From Mucilaginibacter sp. OK098 (GTDB lineage: Bacteria; Bacteroidota; Bacteroidia; Sphingobacteriales; Sphingobacteriaceae), in the NCBI RefSeq assembly GCF_900142915.1, contig NZ_FRCM01000015.1, forward strand, positions 1 to 64,000: a stretch of 64,000 nt of DNA. The letters are read 5' to 3'. Position numbers and translations under genes: made by a program. Shown here piece after piece: positions 29,755 to 37,222 of this stretch (within the stretch, counting starts at the first letter, position 1; each line of letters opens with the position of its first letter). The notes beneath the pieces were generated by a model, which had not been told where the DNA came from, searched no databases, and was given only the letters and a program-made list of their open reading frames with translations.

Positions 29755-30012
29755 ATGTATAGTGCAGGACGGTTTATTTTTATTTATAAAATAGTTTCGG
29801 TTATTATATTCTTGGGCAGCTTACTTTTACTTCCCGTAATTTCTTTTGCACAGGAAGGCGGCCCGGATTGTGGAGGTATAGATCCTATAGGTACCAGCTG
29901 TCCGCTTGATACCTGGGTAATTGCTTTAGCATTTTTTGCGGTTATTTTTGCGGCTATCTATTTACACCGGAAACAAAAATCCCTTCAGCCGGTGGCAAAA
30001 GGGATTAAATAA
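29755..30012 (+). CDS. Small signal-peptide plus single-TM protein
   Basis: 85 residues. A signal peptide or first hydrophobic segment (VSVIIFLGSLLLLPVISFAQ) is followed by a short extracytoplasmic stretch containing CGGIDPIGTSCPLDTW. A second membrane helix (VIALAFFAVIFAAIYLH) and a basic tail KQKS complete it. Two cysteines could pair. It starts 13 bases after T9SS copy D. Small proteins of this shape (signal peptide, D/P-rich linker, TM, basic tail) are common in Bacteroidota next to secreted proteins. Function unknown. Confidence 0.7.
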   Translation: MYSAGRFIFIYKIVSVIIFLGSLLLLPVISFAQEGGPDCGGIDPIGTSCPLDTWVIALAFFAVIFAAIYLHRKQKSLQPVAKGIK

Positions 30013-30049
30013 GTTTTAACACGCTATCTTAAAAGAGGATCGCTAATTA

Positions 30050-30700
30050 TTACCTCGCGGCGTATGATGGCGTTAATTGTAACTGGTCAAGTAAGCCATT
30101 TACAACTTTAGGCAGATCATCAATATTTTTTTGCGGGTTTTTATGCACTTCGCCAACGCCAAAACCGCGCCATACAATGCGGCGGGTGCGCGGGTCAATC
30201 AAATCTATTATTAAAGTTCCTTCTTTAAAGTGTTCCTTCTCGGAATAAGTTGGGCCTCCGTAAGCAAATGGTGCGCCGTATGCATAGTAGTAAGGCCTGT
30301 AATAACCACCCCAGCCCCAGCCAAAACCGTAGCCAAGTCCAAATCCACCCCAGCCGCCATAATAACCACCCCAACCACCATAGTAATTAGGCGAATAATA
30401 GTTGGTACGGGCGCCTCGGCCAACTTTGTTTGTATAGGTAACCACAAGGTCGGGGTTGCGTTGGCTTAAGCGCAGTCCTTTTGCAACCAAAACATTGGTA
30501 GCGGCATCTTTAATTTTAGCATCAGCCTCGCTACCGCCAATTTTTTTATCACCGCTATTTTCAGGAGGCATCCATGCAAATGTATGGTAACTGCTTAAAT
30601 TGGTTTTGTTAATGGCGGCAGTGTAATAATCGTAGCTGGTACATGCTGATAGCCCTGAAACCATCAAGGCAGTGAGCGCCAAATAAATTGATCTTTTCAT
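30050..30700 (-). CDS. DUF4136 family lipoprotein
   Basis: 216 residues with a lipobox LMVSGLSACTS, so probably lipidated at Cys20. The N-terminal part (YDYYTAAINKTNLSSYHTFAW) and the C-terminal part (GTLIIDLIDPRTRRIVWRG) match the DUF4136 pattern. In between lies a Gly/Tyr/Trp-rich low-complexity loop of ~45 residues, longer than usual. Likely located in the outer membrane or periplasm. Monocistronic; function unknown. Confidence 0.85.
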   Translation of the reverse strand: MKRSIYLALTALMVSGLSACTSYDYYTAAINKTNLSSYHTFAWMPPENSGDKKIGGSEADAKIKDAATNVLVAKGLRLSQRNPDLVVTYTNKVGRGARTNYYSPNYYGGWGGYYGGWGGFGLGYGFGWGWGGYYRPYYYAYGAPFAYGGPTYSEKEHFKEGTLIIDLIDPRTRRIVWRGFGVGEVHKNPQKNIDDLPKVVNGLLDQLQLTPSYAAR

Positions 30701-30807
30701 AATATTAACTCCCTTATATTCACTTAGACAAACGGTTTAGAAAAGGTTTAATTGCGAAAAAAATATTTCTAATTAAAATTTAACCCGCCCTAAAGTTACG
30801 CACTAAG

Positions 30808-33249
30808 TTAAGGTTTTGTTTGTATCAATATAGTGGCAGATTGTAAACCTTTTGATGAAGCTGTAAAGGTAATGTTACCTGCTTTTTCCTTTGCCTGTAC
30901 AATTGCCAGGGCCAGGCCGTTAAATGCCTTACGGTAATCAACTTTAAAAGAATCGTGACTAACCGGGTCGCCATTATCAACCCCGGCAATAAATGCCTCA
31001 CCGTTAATTTTAAGCTTTACCAGGTTGGCTGCATCAGGTACTACGTTGCCCTCTTTATCCAATATTTTAACAGTTATGAATGATAGATCCTTACCATCGG
31101 CTTTTATGTTTTTCCTGTCGGCAATAAGCTCAATTTTGGCTGGTTTTCCTGCGGTGTGAATCTCCTGCGTTAAAACTATCTTCCCATTTTTACGTGAAAC
31201 TGCTTTAAGTGTGCCCGGCTCATATTTTAAACGCCACATTACATGCAGGTCATCCCCCGCTTTCTTTTTTATACCAACTGATTTCCCGTTCAGGTATAGC
31301 TCTACCTCATCGGCATGGTTATAAAATGCCCATACATCAACTGTTTTACCCGCTTCCCAATTCCAATGAGGGAATATGTGCAGCACGGTTTTATCTGTCC
31401 ATTCGCTCTGGTACATGTAGTAAACATCCTTAGGGAAACCAGCCAGGTCAATAATGCCAAAGTATGAGCTGCGCGACGGCCATGAGTAAGGTGTAGGCTC
31501 GCCAAGATAATCAAAGCCTGTCCAGATGAACATGCCCGAAAGGAAATCATACTTCTTCATCACTTTCCAGGTAGCCTCATGAGTTGATCCCCAGGCCGGC
31601 CGTACGTTATCATAGGCTGAAACACTATTGTCCGGATTACCATCCGTAAAAGGTTTGTCGTATCTTGACGGCCAAACCCGGATACTGTCTGACGGCATAT
31701 CATAATGTCCGCGGGTTTCTAAACCCGATGTGGTTTCTGTAGCTATGAATTTTTTACCGGGATACCTGGCATGAAATTTAGCATAATCAAACTCATGGTA
31801 GTTATAGCCAATCAGATCGATAGCGCCTGATTGGATAATTTTATTGTTTTTACCCGGATTATCGTTGGCAGTAGTAATTGGACGGGTGGTATCAAGACTA
31901 TGAACAATACCCGTCAGTTCAGGTGCAATCCTTAATGCGCTGGTGTCACTTTGCTGCGGAATCTCATTGCCAATGCTCCAGATCATAATACTTGGGTGGT
32001 TCCGGTCGCGCAGGATCTGGTCTTCCAGGTCGCGTTTGTGCCATTCTTTAAAATACAGGTGATAATCAAAGGTGGCTTTTTTCCATTCCCAGCAATCAAA
32101 GGCTTCGTCCATTACAATAAAGCCCATTTTGTCGCAAAGGTCAAGCAGTTCAGGCGCTGGCGGATTATGCGAAGTACGGATGCCATTGCAGCCCATAGCC
32201 TTTAACATTTGCAGCTGGCGTTCCAGTGCGCGGGTATTAATAGCGGCACCCAAAGATCCCAGGTCATGGTGATCACAAACGCCTAATATTTTCATGGGCT
32301 TGCCATTTAGGGTGAAGCCTTTATCTGCGTCAAAATTAAAATAACGGATGCCTAATGGCGTGCTATATACATCTGCAATTTTATTATCTGCTATTACAAT
32401 GGTTACCACTTTATACAGATATGGACGCTCAATAGACCATAAAACAGGATTTTTTACGGTGATGTTTTGGTTTAAGTTGATGATGGTATCTTTTAAGTTA
32501 GCCTTTGTTACAATGTCGCCAGACCCTGAAACCTCTTTACCGGCAGCATCATAAATAACAGTTTTTACAGTAATTGCTGATGATTTAACCTCGTTCTTTA
32601 CCCTCACTTTTAGATTAACCATTGCCGATTTTGTGCTTATATCAGTAGTGGTAACATAAGTTCCCCAATGATCTATCGCTACTTTATTGGTTGTAACCAG
32701 CCACACATTGCGGTAAATGCCCGAGCCCGAATACCAGCGTGAATTTGGCTGTACCGAATTATCAACCTTAACGGCAATAGTGTTTGCTCCGCCAAAGTTT
32801 AAATACGGAGTAAGCTCGTAACGGAATGAGATATAGCCATTGGGCCTGAAACCAAGATGGTGTCCGTTTACCCAAACATCGCTTTTTTGGTATACACCAT
32901 CAAAATCGATATAAACCAGTTTGCCTTTTGATACTGCAGGAACAGTAAATGTTTTGCGATACCAGCCCATGCCGCCGGGTAATGCGCCACCTTCGGGAGT
33001 TGCCGGGTTATCCTTACTGAATTTTCCTTCAATGCTCCAGTCGTGCGGCAGGTTAAGCAGGCGCCAGCTTGCATCGCTTACACTGGCTTTTTCGCCATCA
33101 TTAACATCCCCTAAATGAAAATGCCAGCCTTTATCAAAGTCGGCAACGGAGCGGGTTTGCTGGGCAAAACTATTTGAGGATATCAGAAAGCAAAAAAGCA
33201 AGCTCAACAGACTCGCGGCCTTTGGTATAAAGGTTTTATAATTCATCAT
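30808..33249 (-). CDS. Secreted GH2 glycoside hydrolase (beta-galactosidase-like)
   Basis: The frame opens upstream at 33285, but the Met pair at 33249/33246 puts the signal peptide at the N-terminus (ASLLSLLFCFLISSNSFAQ), so that start is preferred. The domains are an N-terminal jelly roll (WYRKTFTVP), an Ig-like domain and a TIM barrel. The acid/base Glu is in IMIWSIGNEIPQQSD and the likely nucleophile Glu in FIATETTSG. C-terminal DUF4982-like and Ig-like domains follow. It hydrolyses beta-linked galactose or a related sugar in the periplasm or outside. The exact substrate cannot be read from sequence alone. Confidence 0.92.
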   Translation of the reverse strand: MMNYKTFIPKAASLLSLLFCFLISSNSFAQQTRSVADFDKGWHFHLGDVNDGEKASVSDASWRLLNLPHDWSIEGKFSKDNPATPEGGALPGGMGWYRKTFTVPAVSKGKLVYIDFDGVYQKSDVWVNGHHLGFRPNGYISFRYELTPYLNFGGANTIAVKVDNSVQPNSRWYSGSGIYRNVWLVTTNKVAIDHWGTYVTTTDISTKSAMVNLKVRVKNEVKSSAITVKTVIYDAAGKEVSGSGDIVTKANLKDTIINLNQNITVKNPVLWSIERPYLYKVVTIVIADNKIADVYSTPLGIRYFNFDADKGFTLNGKPMKILGVCDHHDLGSLGAAINTRALERQLQMLKAMGCNGIRTSHNPPAPELLDLCDKMGFIVMDEAFDCWEWKKATFDYHLYFKEWHKRDLEDQILRDRNHPSIMIWSIGNEIPQQSDTSALRIAPELTGIVHSLDTTRPITTANDNPGKNNKIIQSGAIDLIGYNYHEFDYAKFHARYPGKKFIATETTSGLETRGHYDMPSDSIRVWPSRYDKPFTDGNPDNSVSAYDNVRPAWGSTHEATWKVMKKYDFLSGMFIWTGFDYLGEPTPYSWPSRSSYFGIIDLAGFPKDVYYMYQSEWTDKTVLHIFPHWNWEAGKTVDVWAFYNHADEVELYLNGKSVGIKKKAGDDLHVMWRLKYEPGTLKAVSRKNGKIVLTQEIHTAGKPAKIELIADRKNIKADGKDLSFITVKILDKEGNVVPDAANLVKLKINGEAFIAGVDNGDPVSHDSFKVDYRKAFNGLALAIVQAKEKAGNITFTASSKGLQSATILIQTKP

Positions 33250-33352
33250 AATGGGTGTTTTAGGCAATAAGTGTAAAATCGACACTAATTTATAAATTAT
33301 TAGAATATAATGGTTAATTCATTTTTTTTATTTTAGAGGAGATTATTGAACC

Positions 33353-34021
33353 ATGGAAGAAAAAGCCCAACCCAATCGCCACAAATCAATAAAGGCAGAT
33401 CACAAAGCTGCCCAGCATGTTTATGTGTTAAGGGATTTGAAAGAATACTTAGGCGAATCGCTGCTTATTGTATTCAGCGTTTTGCTGGCGCTGTTTTTAA
33501 CCGAGTTTATTAATGATCAGCACGAGAAATCGCAGACTAAAGAGCTACTAAATAATATAAAAGAAGAGCTTATAAAAAATAAACAGGCCGAGCAGGAACA
33601 ATATGTTTATCAGCAAGGTGTTTTGAGGCGTATTGATTCGGTTTTAAAAGACCAGGTTTTGCAAAAGAAAGTACTGACCAACGGAGAATTCCATTTAAAT
33701 TATATAGCTCCCGATGGAATCTTGTTGCACGACCTGAGCCGGGTAGCATGGCAGGTAGCGCAAAGCCATAATATTACGCCTAAACTTGAATTCAAATTGG
33801 TTGAAAAGCTAACTGATATTTATGACCAGCAGGCGCGGATTGATAAGCTTGAAGACAAGGAGGGCGATGTGTTTTTAAATTATGAATCAAGGAGGCCGGA
33901 GTTTATCCGTGAAACATTAATACTTATGCGGGATAATTACCGGGGTTGGGCCTTTGACCGCGCTCCTGCATTAATAAAAAAATATGATGAGGCTATAAAG
34001 ATGATTGATAGAAGTTTGTAA
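33353..34021 (+). CDS. Single-pass membrane protein, DUF6090-like
   Basis: 222 residues: a basic cytoplasmic N-terminus (~45 residues), one membrane helix (LLIVFSVLLALFLTEFI) and a charged alpha-helical, coiled-coil-like outer domain (KSQTKELLNNIKEELIKNKQ). The pattern resembles DUF6090-type proteins of Bacteroidota. It is divergent from the GH2 gene and ends before a hairpin terminator. Function unknown. Confidence 0.75.
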   Translation: MEEKAQPNRHKSIKADHKAAQHVYVLRDLKEYLGESLLIVFSVLLALFLTEFINDQHEKSQTKELLNNIKEELIKNKQAEQEQYVYQQGVLRRIDSVLKDQVLQKKVLTNGEFHLNYIAPDGILLHDLSRVAWQVAQSHNITPKLEFKLVEKLTDIYDQQARIDKLEDKEGDVFLNYESRRPEFIRETLILMRDNYRGWAFDRAPALIKKYDEAIKMIDRSL

Positions 34022-34029
34022 CCGTCCAT

Positions 34030-34062
34030 AAACTCACGAAGTTTTTAAAACTTCGTGAGTTT
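34030..34062. terminator. Hairpin terminator after the membrane protein gene
   Basis: A perfect inverted repeat with core CACGAAGTTTT/AAAACTTCGTG spans 34030-34062. A hairpin with the same core stands at 34609-34641. Confidence 0.65.
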
Positions 34063-34089
34063 GAATATTACCAATTAGTATTTCGTATT

Positions 34090-34377
34090 ATGAGTACATT
34101 AATCATTCATCCGGAAAATAAGCAACAATTGAATGCCTTGAAAGGCTTAATGAAAGCTTTTAAAATCCCATTTGAAGTAAGTGGATCCGCTTATGATCCT
34201 GAATTTGTCACCAAAATTGAGATGAGCCGGGAACAAGTTAAAAGAGGAGAGACCCGAGTTGTTTCAGAATTTGATATAAAGAATATTTTTGTTGAGAAAA
34301 TTGAAAAGGGGTTTAAAGATATTGAAGATGGTAGGGTGCTTGAATTGAAAGAAGCTAAACAAAAGTTTCTCAAATAA
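34090..34377 (+). CDS. DUF2683-like antitoxin-type small protein
   Basis: 95 residues opening with STLIIHPENKQQLNALKGLM, then a YDPEFVTKIEMSREQ segment. This layout is typical of small Bacteroidota proteins (DUF2683 type) usually found beside RelE/ParE-like toxins. No toxin gene is adjacent: the 3' end overlaps the convergent gene at 34370-34585, which is also antitoxin-like. Orphan antitoxin or standalone regulator; the function is inferred only from family pattern. Confidence 0.65.
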   Translation: MSTLIIHPENKQQLNALKGLMKAFKIPFEVSGSAYDPEFVTKIEMSREQVKRGETRVVSEFDIKNIFVEKIEKGFKDIEDGRVLELKEAKQKFLK

Positions 34378-34585
34378 AGAAACAGCTTTTAATATTGCTT
34401 AAACTTACGTACCGCGCTGATCCATCAGCTTCCTGTTGAAGCATCTTATCGATCATCGTTTTATATTCATCAGTTATTTCAAAGTTTAAATGCCTTTGAT
34501 GCAACAGGTTTTCATACTCATTTATTGGGATTATTATTGCCGTTTTTTCTCCCTCGTCATTAATGATGAATTGAATGCCCATCAT
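34370..34585 (-). CDS. Small antitoxin-like hypothetical protein
   Basis: The frame opens at 34672, but the upstream part would run through a hairpin repeat. The Met pair at 34585/34582 (MMGIQFIINDEGEKTAIIIP) is the better start, giving ~71 residues. The segment FIINDEGEKTAIIIPINEYE resembles the N-terminus of Phd/YefM-like antitoxins. The C-terminus overlaps the convergent gene by eight bases. No toxin partner is visible. Confidence 0.5.
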   Translation of the reverse strand: MMGIQFIINDEGEKTAIIIPINEYENLLHQRHLNFEITDEYKTMIDKMLQQEADGSARYVSLSNIKSCFFI

Positions 34586-34608
34586 CAAATTTAATAATTG
34601 CCGAGGTA

Positions 34609-34641
34609 AGATTTGCGAAGTTTTTAAAACTTCGCAAATCT
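34609..34641. repeat. Hairpin repeat sharing its core with the 34030 hairpin
   Basis: A perfect inverted repeat AGATTTGCGAAGTTTT/AAAACTTCGCAAATCT. It lies upstream of both flanking genes, so it does not fit as a terminator for either. Together with the copy at 34030 it brackets the two small genes. Confidence 0.65.
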
Positions 34642-34677
34642 GAAATTCAATAACATTACAACAAACCAACAAATTCG

Positions 34678-34685
34678 TATTTTTG
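34678..34685 (+). promoter_or_regulatory. Possible ispG -7 box
   Basis: TATTTTTG matches TAnnTTTG but ends only four bases before the ispG ATG. If it is used, the transcript would be leaderless or nearly so. Confidence 0.3.
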
Positions 34686-34689
34686 CAAT

Positions 34690-36789
34690 ATGGATACTGA
34701 TGCTGTTAAATTGCTGCAAGGCCGTTATTGTAATTCGCTCACTGAATATTCGCGGTTTGTAACCCGCGAGGTTTTTATTGGCGAGGTGCCTATGGGCGGC
34801 AATAATCCTATCCGCATCCAAAGTATGACTACCACCGATACCATGGATACTATTGGCACGGTTGAGCAAAGCATAAGGATGGTTGATGCCGGCTGCGAAT
34901 ACGTACGCATTACCGCTCCCAGTATTAAAGAAGCAAAAAACCTTGCCGAAATAAAAAAACAACTGCGGTTGCGGGGATATAATGTGCCGTTAGTGGCCGA
35001 TATCCACTTTACCCCCAATGCTGCCGAAGTAGCTGCCCGGATAGTTGAAAAAGTAAGGGTTAACCCCGGCAACTATGCCGATAAAAAGAAATTTGACCAG
35101 ATTGATTATACCGATGCCGAATACCAGGGCGAGCTGGAACGCATCTATCAAAAATTTGCACCGCTGGTAAACATCTGTAAGGAATATGGTACTGCCATGC
35201 GGATAGGCACCAACCACGGTTCACTAAGCGACAGGATCATGAGCCGTTATGGCGATACCCCGCAGGGAATGGTTGAATCGGCAATGGAGTTTATGCGGAT
35301 CTGCGAAACGCTGAACTATTATAATTTGGTGATCTCCATGAAATCAAGCAACCCGCAGGTTATGGTGCAGGCCTACCGCCTGCTGGTTGAAACCATGGTT
35401 GCCGAAGGTATGAACTACCCGCTGCACCTTGGTGTAACCGAAGCAGGCGATGGTGAGGATGGCCGGATAAAATCAGCAGTTGGTATCGGTACCCTGCTGG
35501 AAGATGGACTGGGTGATACCGTACGTGTATCCCTAACCGAAGAACCAGAAGCCGAAGCGCCGGTGGCTATTGCACTGGTGAAAAGATATACAGATAGGGT
35601 TAAAGGCAAAAGGTTAAGGGCGAAAGGTGAAAATGACCATAGTCCATCGTCCATGGTCCATGGTCAAATTTCTCTCACATCCCACTTCTCGCCTTACGAA
35701 TACAAACGTCGCCATACCTATGAGGCTAATGCCTTTATTGGCGGGCATATGGTACCGAGGGTTGTTATTGATCTGTCTAAAAAGAACCTGAAAGATCCGG
35801 CAATATTAGGTGATGCAGGTTACCTGTATTCTGCATTGCTCGATAAATATAACATGGCCGAGCAATCGGTTGATTTTGTATATTTTGCTGATGAGCTGCC
35901 CTCATTTAACCTGCCCGGCAACCTTAAACAGTTATACAATTACAAAACATGGCAAAAGCTGGTTGACAAAACTATGTGCCATCCTTTATTTACCTTAAAG
36001 GAATATATTGAGGCCGGTGACCGGTTATCAGCCTTAAACCTGGTAAAACTAAAACCTGCCGATATTGATTCGGATGAGTTTGGCGCTTTGCCTTTTGATA
36101 AGTCGTTAGTGTTTGTGCTGGAAACCGATTCTTTGTCAGGGATGACAGACCAACGCTCATTCTTCTTTAAGATGGAAGAGTTAGGATTGGATGTACCTGT
36201 TATAGTAAAAAGAAGCTATTCTTTTGAGTCCGAAAGTGGGATTTTTCAAACCCCAACGGACGAAGTTAAAGTCTCTCCGCTAACCAGCGGAGGAGATTCA
36301 GAGGGGGCTTTGAATAGTGTTTGTGATAATACCACACTCCTTCAACTATACGCCGCTACTGACCTCGGCGCTTTACTGGTTGATGGTTTTGGTGATGGCG
36401 TATGGATTGATGCACCGGAGATTGACACAAAAGTTATTACATCAACTGCTTTTGGCATTTTGCAGGCTACCCGTTCGCGCATCTCCAAAACAGAATATAT
36501 CTCGTGCCCAAGCTGCGGCCGTACCTTGTTCGACCTAATGATCACTACACAAATGATCCGTAGCCGTACAAGCCATTTAAAAGGCTTAAAGATCGGCATT
36601 ATGGGCTGCATAGTAAATGGGCCTGGCGAAATGGCCGATGCTGACTATGGTTATGTAGGCTCAGGCACTGATAAGGTTACCCTTTACCGTGGCAAGGAGG
36701 CCGTAAAGAAAAACATCAGCTCGGTTAATGCGCTTGATGAGCTGATAGGAATTATTAAAGAAGACGGCAATTGGGTGGAAGTTGAATAA
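34690..36789 (+). CDS. ispG: 4-hydroxy-3-methylbut-2-enyl diphosphate synthase (long form)
   Basis: Penultimate enzyme of the MEP isoprenoid pathway, using a [4Fe-4S] cluster. The N-terminal barrel carries PIRIQSMTTTDTMDT and PLVADIHFTPNAAE. The C-terminal cluster domain has ISCPSCGRTLFDL and GCIVNGPGEMADADYGYVG, supplying the ligating Cys residues. At 699 residues it is the long form with a central domain insert, as known in Bacteroidota and plants. Two further short stretches look like repeat-derived insertions (residues ~302-333 and ~512-546) that keep the frame. No other pathway genes are adjacent. Confidence 0.96.
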   Translation: MDTDAVKLLQGRYCNSLTEYSRFVTREVFIGEVPMGGNNPIRIQSMTTTDTMDTIGTVEQSIRMVDAGCEYVRITAPSIKEAKNLAEIKKQLRLRGYNVPLVADIHFTPNAAEVAARIVEKVRVNPGNYADKKKFDQIDYTDAEYQGELERIYQKFAPLVNICKEYGTAMRIGTNHGSLSDRIMSRYGDTPQGMVESAMEFMRICETLNYYNLVISMKSSNPQVMVQAYRLLVETMVAEGMNYPLHLGVTEAGDGEDGRIKSAVGIGTLLEDGLGDTVRVSLTEEPEAEAPVAIALVKRYTDRVKGKRLRAKGENDHSPSSMVHGQISLTSHFSPYEYKRRHTYEANAFIGGHMVPRVVIDLSKKNLKDPAILGDAGYLYSALLDKYNMAEQSVDFVYFADELPSFNLPGNLKQLYNYKTWQKLVDKTMCHPLFTLKEYIEAGDRLSALNLVKLKPADIDSDEFGALPFDKSLVFVLETDSLSGMTDQRSFFFKMEELGLDVPVIVKRSYSFESESGIFQTPTDEVKVSPLTSGGDSEGALNSVCDNTTLLQLYAATDLGALLVDGFGDGVWIDAPEIDTKVITSTAFGILQATRSRISKTEYISCPSCGRTLFDLMITTQMIRSRTSHLKGLKIGIMGCIVNGPGEMADADYGYVGSGTDKVTLYRGKEAVKKNISSVNALDELIGIIKEDGNWVEVE
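35597..35690 (+). repeat. Repeat-derived in-frame insertion 1 in ispG
   Basis: The GGTTAAAGGCAAAAGG stretch closely matches the uvrA insertion. It is followed by CCATGGTCCATGGTC words typical of intergenic repeats. It encodes the low-complexity RVKGKRLRAKGENDHSPSS and lies between conserved segments (VALVKRYTD-like and YEYKRRHTYEA). Confidence 0.55.
36222..36335 (+). repeat. Repeat-derived in-frame insertion 2 in ispG
   Basis: Contains GAGTCCGAAAGTGGGA, akin to the repeat arm at 6007, then a perfect hairpin CTCCGCT/AGCGGAG at 36275-36292. It encodes FESESGIFQTPTDEVKVSPL and following residues, which have no counterpart in the IspG core. Confidence 0.5.
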
Positions 36790-36826
36790 TGTGCGGATGT
36801 GCGGATTTTTGATGTGCGGATAAAAA

Positions 36827-37144
36827 TTAACCTACGGCATCAAACTCAGCAAACATATTACTTGCTTCGCCCAAACTATTTAGCGGTACATAATCACAAA
36901 CTGCTGCATATTCGGCCCACATTTGGTGGACAGCCGGGTTGGAGTGGGCCTGGGTAATAGCCTCTGCCGATAGCCATTCAAAAACTTCTATAATTGTACC
37001 GTCTGCGGTTTCCATAATAACAGGTTCTCTATCTGTTACCAACCCTTCCATTTTAAGGCGGGGTACGTGAGTTTTGGTGAGTTCCTTTAATGCTTCGGCT
37101 TTGCCCGGTTTGGGTTTATAAGCCACTATAACTATACGTCCCAT
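36827..37144 (-). CDS. Antibiotic-biosynthesis-monooxygenase-like (ABM) small protein
   Basis: 105 residues with a ferredoxin-like alpha/beta pattern: IVIVAYKPKPGKAEALKELT, then a second strand region (GTIIEVFEWLSAEAIT) and HSNPAVHQMWAEY. This matches dimeric alpha-beta barrel ABM-type proteins. The substrate is unknown. It is divergent from poxB with about 80 bases between starts, so they may share a control region. Confidence 0.75.
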   Translation of the reverse strand: MGRIVIVAYKPKPGKAEALKELTKTHVPRLKMEGLVTDREPVIMETADGTIIEVFEWLSAEAITQAHSNPAVHQMWAEYAAVCDYVPLNSLGEASNMFAEFDAVG

Positions 37145-37222
37145 AAATAATATTTTAAAGCAATTTACAATTTTTAAAACTCTTGGCGTGTTTAATTGGT
37201 TTGGCTATTAAATAGTTTTATT

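Noticed and set aside
34586..34672. Longer N-terminus for the small antitoxin-like gene
   Set aside because: The extension would run through a perfect hairpin repeat and lacks family-like sequence; the Met at 34585 fits better.
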